From Chthonobacter rhizosphaerae (lineage in GTDB: Bacteria; Pseudomonadota; Alphaproteobacteria; Rhizobiales; Pleomorphomonadaceae), in NCBI RefSeq assembly GCF_013839525.1, contig NZ_JACDIS010000007.1:222826-286825 (forward strand): DNA of 64,000 nt, read 5' to 3'. The notes under the pieces were generated by a model that saw nothing but the letters and a program-made list of their open reading frames with translations, did not search any database and was not told the DNA's origin. Of this stretch, positions 1-8,459 are shown piece after piece; position 1 is the first letter of the stretch, and each line of letters opens with the position of its first letter. The position numbers and the translations under genes are program-made.

Positions 1-555
1 CGGACCGACCTTGCGGCCGGCGACGCCGACATGGCGATCCGGCTCGGCTGGCTCACGGATTCCAGCCTGCAGGCGCGTCGGATCGGATCCTTTCAGCAGC
101 GGATGGTGGCGGGCGCGGTCTTTGCCGACCGGCTCGCCCGAATCGTCGATCCGGAGGCGCTCTCCGATCTTCCTTTCGTCGCCAACACGGCCCTCCGCGA
201 GCCGCTCGTCTGGGAGTTCAGTCGTGGCGATCTCGCCCGGCGCACCGTCCGCATGAAGGCGGCGATCTCGACCAACGCCACGCCAGCCGTTCTGGCTGCG
301 GTGAAAGCCGGGGCGGGGCTCGCGGTGCTGCCGGGCTATCAGATCGAGGACGATCTCGCCACCGGTGGCCTCGTCGAGGCGGTGCCCGAATGGCGGCTGC
401 TCTCAGGCGGTATCCACGCCGTCTTCCCGCCCGCCCGCTTTCGGCCCGCGAAGGTCACCGCCTTCGTGACCATGCTGTCCGAGGCCGAGCGGAGCCGGGA
501 AGCGGCAGCCTCCGGCCAACGCGTCTTGGTCCGCGACGGCGGGCCACCCGCATGA
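1..555 (+). CDS. LysR-family transcriptional regulator, C-terminal part (5' end outside window)
   Basis: The frame is open from the first base, so the N-terminal helix-turn-helix lies upstream of the window. What is visible is the second half of a LysR substrate-binding domain: the stretch DLAAGDADMAIRLGWL, a run typical of LysR domains reporting low-activity replacement residues, and the AVKAGAGLAVLPGY segment that closes the effector cleft. LysR proteins bind DNA as tetramers and switch neighbouring genes in response to a small ligand; the ligand cannot be inferred. The last residues (VLVRDGGPPA) are encoded by a copy of the palindromic repeat family found elsewhere in the window, so the native C-terminus was probably different. 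Family call is firm, target unknown. Confidence 0.85.
   Translation, partial: RTDLAAGDADMAIRLGWLTDSSLQARRIGSFQQRMVAGAVFADRLARIVDPEALSDLPFVANTALREPLVWEFSRGDLARRTVRMKAAISTNATPAVLAAVKAGAGLAVLPGYQIEDDLATGGLVEAVPEWRLLSGGIHAVFPPARFRPAKVTAFVTMLSEAERSREAAASGQRVLVRDGGPPA
524..553 (+). repeat. palindromic repeat copy inside the LysR 3' end
   Basis: TGGTCCGC (527-534) pairs with GCGGGCCA (539-546) with one G-T pair, followed by CCCGCAT, matching the family consensus ATGGTCCG...CGGACCACCCACGCAT. The copy forms the last codons of the LysR gene and its stop codon overlaps the conserved CAT end. Confidence 0.7.
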
Positions 556-583
556 CCTCAAACCAGGCTCGCAGCGCTGGCAC

Positions 584-669
584 CTCATGGTCCGCGAAGG
601 GCGGACCACGTTAAACCAAGCTCGACGTTCCAACTCGTCGTGGTCCGCGAAGGCGAACCATCTACGCAT
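584..669 (+). repeat. two further palindromic repeat copies
   Basis: First copy: TGGTCCGC (588-595), five-base loop, GCGGACCA (601-608). Second copy: TGGTCCGC (641-648), loop, GCGAACCA (653-660), then TCTACGCAT. They lie between the LysR stop and the 3' end of apt. The second is slightly decayed, with one stem mismatch. Confidence 0.75.
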
Positions 670-713
670 TCCCTCCAGGACCCGCACGATCGGACCGCGC
701 GAGTGCGCCTTCC

Positions 714-1241
714 TCAATGTCCCTCGAACTCGATCAGGGTGCGCACCGGCACGTCCATGGCGCGCAGCTTGTTCGCGCCGCCGAGGTCGGGCAGGTCCAC
801 GATGAAGCAGGCCGCCTCCACCACCGCGCCGAGCCCGCGGATCAGGGTGGCGGCCGCCGTGGCGGTGCCGCCGGTGGCGATCAGGTCGTCCACCAGGATC
901 ACCCGCTCGCCCGGCAGGATGGCGTCCTTGTGGACCTCCATCTCGTCCACGCCATATTCCAGGCTGTAGGCGATCGACACGGTCTCGTGCGGCAGCTTGC
1001 CCTTCTTGCGCACCGGCACGAAGCCGGCCGAAAGCTGATGCGCCACCGCGCCGCCCAGGATAAAGCCGCGGGCCTCGATGCCGGCCACCTTGTCGATCTT
1101 GCCGCCCGCCCACGGCTGCACCAGCTCGTCCACCGTGCGCCGGAAGGCGCGCGCGTCGCCGAGAAGGGTGGTGATGTCGCGGAAGACGATGCCCGGCTTC
1201 GGGTAGTCCGGAATGGCCCGGATGGTGTCGGCGAGGTTCAT
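714..1241 (-). CDS. apt: adenine phosphoribosyltransferase
   Basis: A 175-residue protein of the usual Apt length. It joins adenine to PRPP to give AMP and pyrophosphate in the cytosol, the main adenine salvage step. The PRPP-binding motif [13 protein letters not shown] is at residues 114-126, and the type I phosphoribosyltransferase hood with the Apt signature [10 protein letters not shown] is at about 54-63. The substrate it uses is produced from methylthioadenosine recycling; mtnP, on the same strand about 1 kb away, degrades methylthioadenosine and releases adenine, so the two genes make functional neighbours. The start ATG at 1241 gives the canonical [19 protein letters not shown]-terminus. 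Confidence 0.96.
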   Translation of the reverse strand: MNLADTIRAIPDYPKPGIVFRDITTLLGDARAFRRTVDELVQPWAGGKIDKVAGIEARGFILGGAVAHQLSAGFVPVRKKGKLPHETVSIAYSLEYGVDEMEVHKDAILPGERVILVDDLIATGGTATAAATLIRGLGAVVEAACFIVDLPDLGGANKLRAMDVPVRTLIEFEGH

Positions 1242-1380
1242 GGCTGGACTCGGGTGTGAGGAGCGGGAACGCTGTCGTCCTTCCTACAACGGGCCGCTCG
1301 CATCCGCGAGAGCCCGCCGACCGGAAGTGCCGATCCCGGCAGCCTCCCGACGCCCCTCGGCAGACCTCATGGAGCCCGTC

Positions 1381-1572
1381 ATGCCCGAAACGCCCACCCG
1401 CATCGTCATCACCGACGTGGACATCCCGTTCGGCCGGCTGATTCTCATCCTGCTGAAGATCGCCCTCGCGTCCATCCCGGCCGCCATCATCCTGGCCATC
1501 CTGGTCAACGTGGTGGTCGGCCTCGTCTTCCTCCTGTTCGGAGGCATGATGTCCGGCTCCATGCACTGGTGA
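1381..1572 (+). CDS. small single-pass or hairpin membrane protein
   Basis: A 63-residue protein lying on the opposite strand between apt and mtnP. Residues 1-20 are hydrophilic (MPETPTRIVITDVDIPFGRL). The remainder is one long hydrophobic stretch of about 40 residues with a central proline, enough for one long or two short transmembrane helices, ending in MMSGSMHW. The ATG at 1381 is chosen because GGAG at 1371-1374 sits six bases upstream; an in-frame ATG at 1369 has no such site. The composition resembles small membrane proteins found in many alphaproteobacteria, but no function can be assigned. Confidence 0.6.
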   Translation: MPETPTRIVITDVDIPFGRLILILLKIALASIPAAIILAILVNVVVGLVFLLFGGMMSGSMHW

Positions 1573-1628
1573 CGAGCCGGCCCGATCCGGCGGCCGCAAT
1601 CCCGGTCCCGGTCGGCCGCCGAAGCACC

Positions 1629-1716
1629 CGGCCGTCAGCGCCCCGGCACCCGGCCGTCAGCGCCCTGGCACCTGGCCGTCAGCACCCCGGCACCCGGCCG
1701 TCAGCGCCCCAGCACC
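1629..1716 (-). repeat. four tandem 22-bp repeats spanning the mtnP stop codon
   Basis: Units at 1629-1650, 1651-1672, 1673-1694 and 1695-1716 share the form CGGCCGTCAGCGCCCCGGCACC with one to three changes each. The last unit contains the mtnP stop codon (TCA at 1701-1703, read on the minus strand) and the final codons VLGR. The array is therefore a tandem copying of the gene's own 3' end into the downstream spacer. Confidence 0.9.
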
Positions 1717-2576
1717 CGCCCGGCCACCGCGTCCAGCTTGGCGAGAATCGCCGGATCCCGCGCGTCCGGCCGGGTGATCAGCGCGTATTCGAGCGCCGTG
1801 TCGGAGCCCACCGGGCAGGCCGGATGCTCGCGCGGGATCGTCCGGGCGAGCCGCCCCACCAGGGCCTGGGCCTTGTGGGCGTTCTGGTGCAGCACCTTCA
1901 CCACCTGCGCCACGTCCACCACGTCGTGGTCCGGGTGCCAGCAGTCGAAGTCGGTCACCATGGCGACGGTCGCGTAGCAGATCTCCGCCTCCCGGGCGAG
2001 CTTGGCCTCCGGCATGTTGGTCATGCCGATCACCGAGCAGCCCCACGCCCGGTAGAGTTCGCTCTCCGCCTTGGTGGAGAACTGCGGACCCTCCATCGCC
2101 AGATAGGTCCCGCCCCGGACCGCCGGGATGCCCTCCGCCTCCGCGGCCGCCGCCACCGCGTCCACCAGCAGCGGGCTCACCGGATGGCCGAACGCCACGT
2201 GGGCGACGCAGCCGTCGCCGAAGAAGGATTTCTCCCGCGCGACGGTGCGGTCGATGAACTGGTCCACCAGCACGAAGGTGCCCGGCGCCAGATCCTCCCG
2301 CAGCGACCCGACCGCCGACACGGATACGAGGTCGGTCACCCCCAGGCGCTTCATCACGTCGATGTTGGCCCGGTAGTTGATGCCCGTCGGCGAGATCCGG
2401 TGCCCGCGCCCGTGCCGCGGCAGGAAGGCCACCGTCAGCCCGTCCACCGAGCCCACCCGCACCTGGTCCGACGGCGCGCCCCACGGGCTCTCCACCGTCA
2501 CCCATTCCGCCCCTTCGAGCCCCGGCAGGTCATAGAGCCCCGACCCCCCGATCACCCCCAGCACCGTCCTAGCCAT
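1701..2576 (-). CDS. mtnP: S-methyl-5'-thioadenosine phosphorylase
   Basis: This 291-residue enzyme phosphorolyses methylthioadenosine, the by-product of polyamine and homoserine-lactone synthesis, to adenine and methylthioribose-1-phosphate. Visible family features are the N-terminal phosphate site VIGGSGLYDL, the RHGRGHRI stretch, and the substrate segment MEGPQFSTKAES followed by GCSVIGMTNMPEAKLAREAE, typical of MTAP rather than generic purine phosphorylase. The start at 2576 (MARTVLGVIGG) is the family start; the frame stays open upstream only through the repeat-rich spacer. The adenine it releases is the substrate of the nearby apt product. Its stop lies in a 22-bp tandem repeat. Confidence 0.95.
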   Translation of the reverse strand: MARTVLGVIGGSGLYDLPGLEGAEWVTVESPWGAPSDQVRVGSVDGLTVAFLPRHGRGHRISPTGINYRANIDVMKRLGVTDLVSVSAVGSLREDLAPGTFVLVDQFIDRTVAREKSFFGDGCVAHVAFGHPVSPLLVDAVAAAAEAEGIPAVRGGTYLAMEGPQFSTKAESELYRAWGCSVIGMTNMPEAKLAREAEICYATVAMVTDFDCWHPDHDVVDVAQVVKVLHQNAHKAQALVGRLARTIPREHPACPVGSDTALEYALITRPDARDPAILAKLDAVAGRVLGR

Positions 2577-2717
2577 GGTCCGTCCGCTCCCGTTTGCAGT
2601 TCGGCCAGAAGACCACGCCGCCCGTTCAGGGAAAAGAGCGCCCGCCGCCCGGCATCGTCCCTCTCCCGCCTCCCCGCCGCCCTCTCCACCGCCGTCCCCG
2701 CCACAGTCCCCTCCACC

Positions 2718-2803
2718 GTCATGGTCCGGTTCATCCGGACCACCCACGCATCCTTCCCCAGCCGCGCCGAATGCATGGGTGGTCCGCCTCCGCGGACCAT
2801 GAC
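2718..2803. repeat. inverted pair of palindromic repeats (composite 1)
   Basis: A forward copy (2718-2751, stem TGGTCCGG/CCGGACCA, then CCCACGCAT) faces a reverse copy (2771-2803, ATGCATGGG then TGGTCCGC/GCGGACCA then TGAC), with about 19 bases between them. The arrangement resembles the paired REP units known as BIMEs in enterobacteria. Confidence 0.85.
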
Positions 2804-2877
2804 GGGTTGGACGCTCGCTAGGAGGAAACCCGAGCGACGGTCGGCGCTTTCCACCGCCGTGCTCATCACCCGCGACC

Positions 2878-2963
2878 GTCATGGTCCGGTTCATCCGGAC
2901 CACCCACGCATCCTTCCCCCGCCGCACCAAATGCGTGGGTGGTCCGCCTGCGCGGACCATGAC
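2878..2963. repeat. inverted pair of palindromic repeats (composite 2)
   Basis: Same organisation, length and near-identical sequence as the pair at 2718-2803, including the linker between the two palindromes. The two composites start 160 bases apart, upstream of mtnP and downstream of the bc1 operon terminator. Confidence 0.85.
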
Positions 2964-3057
2964 GGGTGAGGGGTGATGGCGAGGGTCACCCGTCCGCCAC
3001 GTCGCCGGCGGCGACCACCGTCGGCAGCTTCCCCACCCACCTCCCACCATCCTCCAC

Positions 3058-3091
3058 CGTCATGGTCCGCGCAGGCGGACCACCCACGCAT
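3058..3091 (+). repeat. single palindromic repeat copy
   Basis: GTCATGGTCCGC, four-base loop GCAG, GCGGACCA, then CCCACGCAT. It is a perfect match to the family, placed just beyond the petABC terminator. Confidence 0.85.
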
Positions 3092-3105
3092 CTCCCGCCC
3101 CAACG

Positions 3106-3132
3106 AAAAAGGGGCCCCGTTTCCGGAGCCCC
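3106..3132 (-). terminator. rho-independent terminator of the petABC operon
   Basis: Read on the minus strand, a nine-pair stem (GGGGCTCCG with CGGGGCCCC, one G-T pair) with a four-base loop is followed directly by five T residues (plus-strand A run 3106-3110). It lies 24 bases after the petC stop. Confidence 0.85.
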
Positions 3133-3155
3133 CTTCGCATCGCCGTCCGTTCGGA

Positions 3156-4040
3156 TCAGTGCGCCACGTCGCGCCAGACCTTGCGCTTGGTCAGGTACAG
3201 CAGCCCCGCGAACACCGCCATGAAGATCATGGCGTGGAAGCCCAGGCGCTTGCGCGCTTCCAGGTGGGGCTCGGCGGCCCACATCAGGAAGGCGGCCACG
3301 TCCTTGGAATACTGGTCCACGGTCATCGGCGTACCGTCCGTATACTCCACCACCTCGTCGGAGAGCGGCGGGGCCATCGCCAGCGACATGCCGGAAATGA
3401 AATACGGGTTGTAGTACTGGCCTTCCGGCACCGTCACGCCTTCCGGCGGATCCTGGTAGCCGGTCAGGAGCGCGTGGATGTAGTCCGGTCCCTGTTCCTG
3501 GTAGGGCACGAAGATGTCGAACACGAACTGCGGGAAGCCGCGCTCCACCGCCCGGGCCTTCGCGATCAGCGAGAAGTCCGGCGGCAGGGCGCCGCCGTTC
3601 GACGCGCGGGCCGCGTTGTCGTTCGGGAACGGCGACGGGAACGGGTCCTTCAGCTCGCGCGGGCGCTCCAGCGGCTCGCCGGAGTCGTCGACGCCGTCGA
3701 CGATCGTGTACTCGGCCGCCAGCACCTTCGCCTGCTCCTCGGTGAAGCCCGGCCCGCCCTCTTCGGCGAGGTTGCGGAACTTCACGAGGCTCATGGAGTG
3801 GCAGCTGGCGCAGACCTCCTTGTAGACCTTGTAGCCGCGCTGCAGCTGGCCCTTGTCGAAGGTCCCGAACGGGCCGGCGAAGCTCCAGTCCACGTACTCG
3901 GGCTTGTAGATCGGGAAGTGGGTGGGCGCGTGGGCCTCCTCGGCCCCGTGCTCCTCCTGGGCGACGGCGGCGAAGCCGCCGAAGCCGAGGCCGACGCCGA
4001 GAACGGCGGCGGCGGCCCAACGGATCATGGTCTTGGTCAT
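3156..4040 (-). CDS. petC: cytochrome c1 of the bc1 complex
   Basis: A 294-residue haem c subunit of ubiquinol-cytochrome c reductase. It carries electrons from the Rieske centre to soluble cytochrome c on the periplasmic side. An N-terminal signal peptide (MTKTMIRWAAAAVLGVGLGF, ending near AVAQ) is followed by the haem attachment motif CASCH at residues 77-81, the MAPPL segment that supplies the axial methionine, and a C-terminal anchor helix (GFHAMIFMAVFAGLLYL) ending KRKVWRDVAH. It is the last gene of petABC, 28 bases after petB. Cytochrome b and c1 are separate genes here, unlike the fused fbcH of Bradyrhizobium. A strong terminator follows. Confidence 0.97.
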   Translation of the reverse strand: MTKTMIRWAAAAVLGVGLGFGGFAAVAQEEHGAEEAHAPTHFPIYKPEYVDWSFAGPFGTFDKGQLQRGYKVYKEVCASCHSMSLVKFRNLAEEGGPGFTEEQAKVLAAEYTIVDGVDDSGEPLERPRELKDPFPSPFPNDNAARASNGGALPPDFSLIAKARAVERGFPQFVFDIFVPYQEQGPDYIHALLTGYQDPPEGVTVPEGQYYNPYFISGMSLAMAPPLSDEVVEYTDGTPMTVDQYSKDVAAFLMWAAEPHLEARKRLGFHAMIFMAVFAGLLYLTKRKVWRDVAH

Positions 4041-4068
4041 GGTGGATCGATCCTTCCGTCGGGTCTCG

Positions 4069-5361
4069 TCAGTGCTTCTCGGGCGACGCCGCGGCGCCCA
4101 CCGGATGCGCGTGGCCGCCGTTCTTGGCCAGCACCGCGTCCGTGATCGACGTCGGCAGCGGCTTCGGCGTCTCCAGGAAGCCGAGCAGCGGCAGCACGAT
4201 CAGGAAGTGCGCGAAGTAGTAGGCCGTGAAGAGCTGCGCCGCCAGCACGTAGCCGCCCTCCGCCGGGCGCGAGCCCAGCCAGCCGAGCATCACGCAGGTG
4301 ATCGCGAACACCCAGAAGAAGATCTTGAACAGCGGACGGAACCGGGCCGAGCGCACCTTCGAGGTGTCCAGCCAGGGCAGGAACACCAGGATGGCGATCG
4401 ACCCGAACATGGCGATGACGCCGCCGAGCTTGGAGTTGATCGGCCCGATGTCGAAGGTGATGGCGCGCAGGATGGCGTAGAACGGCAGGAAGTACCATTC
4501 CGGCACGATGTGCGCGGGCGTCACCAGCGGGTTGGCCTGGATGTAGTTGTCCGGATGGCCGAGGTAGTTCGGCTGGAAGAACAGGAACCAGCCGAAGAAG
4601 AGGCAGAACACCACCAGCGCGAACACGTCCTTCAGGGTGGCGTAGGGCGTGAACGGAACCGTGTCCTTCTCGGACTTGGTGTCGATGCCGAGCGGGTTGT
4701 TCTGGCCCGAGACGTGCAGCGCCCAGATGTGCAGGATCACCACGCCGAAGATCATGAACGGCAGGAGATAGTGCAGCGAGAAGAAGCGGTTCAGCGTCGC
4801 GTTGTCGACCGCGAAGCCGCCGATCAGCAGCGTCTGGATCGGCTCGCCGACGAGCGGGATGGCCGTGAAGAAGTTGGTGATCACGGTGGCGCCCCAGAAG
4901 CTCATCTGGCCCCACGGCAGCACGTAGCCCATGAAGGCGGTCGCCATCATGAGGAGCAGGATGATCACGCCGAGGATCCACAGAAGCTCGCGCGGCTCCT
5001 TGTAGGAGCCGTAGTACATCGCCTTGAACATGTGGATGAACACGGCGATGAAGAACATGGACGCGCCGTTGGCGTGCATGTAGCGCAGGAGCCAGCCCCA
5101 GTTCACGTCGCGCATGATGGCTTCGACGGACTGGAAGGCCACGGCCGAGTTGGCCGCGTAGTGCATGGCCAGCACCACGCCGGTGAGGATCTGCACCACC
5201 AGCATGAAGACCAGGATGGCGCCGAAGGTCCAGAAGTAGTTCAGGTTGCGCGGCGTCGGATAGGAGACGGCGGTGTCGTGCATCAGGCGCACGATCGGAA
5301 GGCGCCGCTCGAGCCACTTCTCCACCCCGGTGCGGGGCTCGTAGGTCGAATGACCGGACAT
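4069..5361 (-). CDS. petB: cytochrome b of the bc1 complex
   Basis: The 430-residue membrane core of complex III, holding the Qo and Qi quinone sites. The four haem ligands are visible as two pairs spaced 14 residues apart: H96/H110 and the pair in [10 protein letters not shown] and [10 protein letters not shown]. The Qo-site PEWY motif occurs in [18 protein letters not shown]. About eight transmembrane helices fit the full-length bacterial form. The start at 5361 is supported by GAGGAG eight bases upstream (minus strand). It sits between petA and petC with 26- and 28-base gaps, so the three are surely co-transcribed. Confidence 0.97.
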   Translation of the reverse strand: MSGHSTYEPRTGVEKWLERRLPIVRLMHDTAVSYPTPRNLNYFWTFGAILVFMLVVQILTGVVLAMHYAANSAVAFQSVEAIMRDVNWGWLLRYMHANGASMFFIAVFIHMFKAMYYGSYKEPRELLWILGVIILLLMMATAFMGYVLPWGQMSFWGATVITNFFTAIPLVGEPIQTLLIGGFAVDNATLNRFFSLHYLLPFMIFGVVILHIWALHVSGQNNPLGIDTKSEKDTVPFTPYATLKDVFALVVFCLFFGWFLFFQPNYLGHPDNYIQANPLVTPAHIVPEWYFLPFYAILRAITFDIGPINSKLGGVIAMFGSIAILVFLPWLDTSKVRSARFRPLFKIFFWVFAITCVMLGWLGSRPAEGGYVLAAQLFTAYYFAHFLIVLPLLGFLETPKPLPTSITDAVLAKNGGHAHPVGAAASPEKH

Positions 5362-5387
5362 GGAATTCTCCTCGCGAAGCGCTGGGG

Positions 5388-5951
5388 TCAGCCGATGCGC
5401 AGCCGGGTGTCGTTGACGAAGGTATAGACCGGGACGTGCATGTTCTCGGGCGCCGGACCCTTCCGGATGCGTCCGGCCGTGTCGTAGTGCGAGCCGTGGC
5501 ACGGGCAGAACCAGCCGCCGTACTCGCCCTGCTGGCCGAGCGGGATGCAGCCGAGGTGGGTGCACACGCCGACCATCACGAGGATGTTCTCCATGCCGTC
5601 CGTCGCCCGGTTGGCGTCGGAGGCGTCCGCGTCCGCGGCGGCGTTGTCGTTGCGCGCCAGCGGGTCGCGCAGCTCGGCGAGCGGCACGGACTTGGCGGCC
5701 TCGATCTCCTCCGGCGTGCGGTTGCGGATGAACACCGGCTTGCCGCGCCACTGCACGGTGATCGACTGGCCGGGTTCGATCGCGCCGATGTCCACCTCGA
5801 TGGAGGCGAGCGCGCGCGTGGACGCGTCCGGGTTCATCTGGTCGATGAACGGCCAGAGGGCCGCGGCGGTGCCGACGACGCCCATGGCGCCGGTCGTCAG
5901 GTAGAGAAAGTCGCGGCGTGTCGGATCGGCGGGACTGGCGGTATTGGCCAC
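5388..5951 (-). CDS. petA: Rieske iron-sulfur subunit of the bc1 complex
   Basis: A 187-residue protein carrying the 2Fe-2S centre that takes the first electron from ubiquinol. A twin-arginine signal anchor ([17 protein letters not shown]) is followed by the Rieske domain with cluster motifs [10 protein letters not shown] and [12 protein letters not shown] at 5951 is preferred as the start because AAGGA lies eight bases upstream on the minus strand and the product begins directly before the Tat motif; an upstream ATG at 5996 would add 15 residues with no such site. It is first gene of petABC; the promoter must lie in the 475-bp gap beyond it. Confidence 0.96.
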   Translation of the reverse strand: MANTASPADPTRRDFLYLTTGAMGVVGTAAALWPFIDQMNPDASTRALASIEVDIGAIEPGQSITVQWRGKPVFIRNRTPEEIEAAKSVPLAELRDPLARNDNAAADADASDANRATDGMENILVMVGVCTHLGCIPLGQQGEYGGWFCPCHGSHYDTAGRIRKGPAPENMHVPVYTFVNDTRLRIG

Positions 5952-6426
5952 GAATGAGTTCCTTCTCGACGAGACCCTCGCGGCCGGTCCTTTCACGCCA
6001 CCGAACGGTGGGGCCGCAGGTCATGCAACCATGCCGCCCCGGCCGGGCGTCGCCGTGCGAAAGGCATGGCGCGCAAAACCGATGGCGGGCGGGATGAAAG
6101 CCGAACGGACGTGTGGGAGGGCCGTGAGTCCGCCCCCTGCCGACCGCTGGTTTCTTACCCGGATCGGCGTTCTTTTTGCACCATCCCTTGCAGAAGTCCA
6201 GTTAGGCAGAAAGGGGATGCCCGGCATCGGGTCATGACGCTTTGTCGCAACGCACCATTAGCGTGGCCGATCAGCCCATCGGCATGGTTTGTGGCGGAAA
6301 ACCGCGGCTTCCGGGCCGCTCGTCTGCGCCCATCCGCCGCACCTCCGGAAAACGGCATGCATGCTTCAGGCGACGCCGCCGCTGGTCCGACAAATGCCGG
6401 TGTCCGGCCGGTCCGCGCGCGGCGGC
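5952..6426. other. non-coding gap between petA and the ABC exporter gene
   Basis: No convincing gene is seen. The gap holds the 5' side of petABC and the 3' side of the ABC transporter gene. An AT-richer patch near 6150-6200 (around GTTCTTTTTGCACC) is the most likely place for a petABC promoter. No consensus boxes, palindrome or terminator stands out. Confidence 0.5.
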
Positions 6427-8349
6427 TCAGCCCAAGGCTTCGGCAGCCGCATCCTCCTTCTCGTCCAGCCCCAGGAATCCGCCCGTCTGCCGCGTCCAGA
6501 GCCCCGCGTAGAGCCCGCCCTTGGCGACGAGCTCGGCGTGGGTGCCCGTCTCCACGATCCGTCCCTGGTCCATCACCACCAGCCGGTCCATCCGGGCGAT
6601 GGTGGAGAGGCGATGCGCGATGGCGATCACCGTCTTGCCTCTCATCAATTCGTCCAGGCTCTCCTGGATCGCCGCCTCCACGTCGCTGTCGAGGGCGCTC
6701 GTCGCCTCGTCCAGCACCAGGATCGGGGCGTTCTTCAGGAGCACCCGCGCGATGGCGATCCGCTGCCGCTGGCCGCCGGACAGCTTCACGCCGCGCTCGC
6801 CCACGTGGGCGTCGAAGCCGCGCCGCCCGCGTGCGTCGATCAGGTCCTCGATGAAGGCGTCCGCCCGCGCCTGCCGGGCCGCCGCCCGCAGCTCGTCCTC
6901 GCTCGCCTCCGGCCGTCCGTAGCCGATGTTGTCCCGGATCGACCGGTGCAGCAGCGAGGTGTCCTGCGTCACCACGCCCACCGCCGCCCGCAGGCTGTCC
7001 TGCCGCACCGCCGCGATGTCCTGCCCGTCGATCAGGATCCGCCCGCCCTCCAGGTCGTAGAGCCTCAGGAGCACGTTCACCAGCGTCGACTTCCCCGCCC
7101 CCGAAGGCCCCACCAGCCCGATCTTCTCGCCCGGCCGCAGGGTGAGGTCGATCCCGTCCAGCGCCGGCCGCCGCGCGCCGCCCTCCACCAGCCGCCCGTA
7201 GTCGAAGCGCGCGTCCTCGAACCGCACCTCGCCGCGGCTTACCGCCAGCGGCGGCGCGTCCGCCCGGTCCCGCACCACCTGGGGCTTGGCCAGCGAGCGG
7301 ACCGAGTCCTCCAGCGTGCCGATGGAATCGTAGACGTCGCCGAGGTTGAACACCGCCGCCCGCGACAGGCCGTGGATCTGCACCAGCAGCGCCAGCACCG
7401 CCGCGATGTCGCCGGCGCTCGCCAGTTCCTGCCGCCACAGGTGCACGCCGATCAGCGCGCCGGAGGCCAGCAGGATGCCGTTCATGAAGGTCAGCGTCAC
7501 CGCCAGCGTGGTCAGGTAGCGCTGCTGCACCGTGCTCGCCTCGATGCCCGAGACCAGCGCGTCGCGCACGTGCCCGTCCTCGCGCCCGACGCCGGTGAAG
7601 AGCCGCACGGTCATGTAGTTGGAATAGCCGTCCACGATCCGCCCGGTGAAGATGGACGCCGTCTCCGACACCCGCCGCGCCGCCGCCCGGCTTCGCGGCA
7701 GATAGACCCGGAGGATCGCCACGAAGGCCGCCGCCCAAAGCAGCACCGGCGCGGCGAAATAGGGATGCTGCGCCAGCAGGAAGGCCACAGTGCCGGACAG
7801 GAACAGCAGCGCGTAGAGCAGCTGGTCCGCCATCTGCCGCACCAGCGACCGGATGGCCTGCCCGGTCTGCCCCACCTTGGTGGCGATCCGGCCGACGAAG
7901 TCGTTCTGGAAGAAGGAGATGTCCGCCCGCGACACGTATTCGTGGGTCCGCCAGCGCACCAGCACGCCCACGTTCCGGAGCAGCGTCTGGTTGCGCACCA
8001 GCGAGGCGAACACCGTCACCAGCGGCCGCACCACCACCAATAGGATCGCGAACGCCACCAGATCGGCCCAGTGCGCCTCCAGGAAGGCGTCCGACGGCGT
8101 CGCCGAGACGAGGTCCACGATCCGCCCGATCATCCAAGGGATCGCGATCTCCACCGCCGTGGTCAGGCTGGTGAGCGCGATCATCAGCACCACCGCCCAC
8201 CCGGTCTCGGCGAAGAAGGCCTTCACCACCCGCCACACGGTGGTCGGCGGCGCCAGCGGATGCAGGCCCTCCGTCGGCTTCAAGGGATCGATCCGGCTTT
8301 CGAAGAAACCGAACAGGCGGTCTAGCATGCGGGGAGCGGTCGCGGTCAT
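6427..8349 (-). CDS. ABC transporter, fused membrane and ATPase domains (first of two)
   Basis: A 640-residue half-transporter of the lipid/multidrug exporter type. Residues 1-330 hold six predicted helices of an exporter membrane domain; the C-terminal ATPase has Walker A GPSGAGKST, signature LSGGQRQRIAIARVLL, Walker B LVLDEATSALD and the H-loop AHRLSTIARMDR, all intact. Such proteins move lipids, peptides or drugs out of the cytoplasm as dimers. A closely related gene lies just upstream on the same strand, so the two may form a heterodimer. The start at 8349 (MTATAPRML) lacks a clear ribosome site; the ATG at 8328 (MLDRLFGFFESRIDP) aligns with the start of the sister protein and is an equal candidate. 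Substrate unknown. Confidence 0.88.
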   Translation of the reverse strand: MTATAPRMLDRLFGFFESRIDPLKPTEGLHPLAPPTTVWRVVKAFFAETGWAVVLMIALTSLTTAVEIAIPWMIGRIVDLVSATPSDAFLEAHWADLVAFAILLVVVRPLVTVFASLVRNQTLLRNVGVLVRWRTHEYVSRADISFFQNDFVGRIATKVGQTGQAIRSLVRQMADQLLYALLFLSGTVAFLLAQHPYFAAPVLLWAAAFVAILRVYLPRSRAAARRVSETASIFTGRIVDGYSNYMTVRLFTGVGREDGHVRDALVSGIEASTVQQRYLTTLAVTLTFMNGILLASGALIGVHLWRQELASAGDIAAVLALLVQIHGLSRAAVFNLGDVYDSIGTLEDSVRSLAKPQVVRDRADAPPLAVSRGEVRFEDARFDYGRLVEGGARRPALDGIDLTLRPGEKIGLVGPSGAGKSTLVNVLLRLYDLEGGRILIDGQDIAAVRQDSLRAAVGVVTQDTSLLHRSIRDNIGYGRPEASEDELRAAARQARADAFIEDLIDARGRRGFDAHVGERGVKLSGGQRQRIAIARVLLKNAPILVLDEATSALDSDVEAAIQESLDELMRGKTVIAIAHRLSTIARMDRLVVMDQGRIVETGTHAELVAKGGLYAGLWTRQTGGFLGLDEKEDAAAEALG

Positions 8350-8459
8350 GTCGGGGAGTTGTGGGCACCCGCCGCCCGTTGGCAAGGCCCGCGCCGCCGG
8401 AACCTGTCAGCAGTCCCGCCCTCCCGCCCCGCAAACACCTGCCCGCTCCCGCCGCGACC

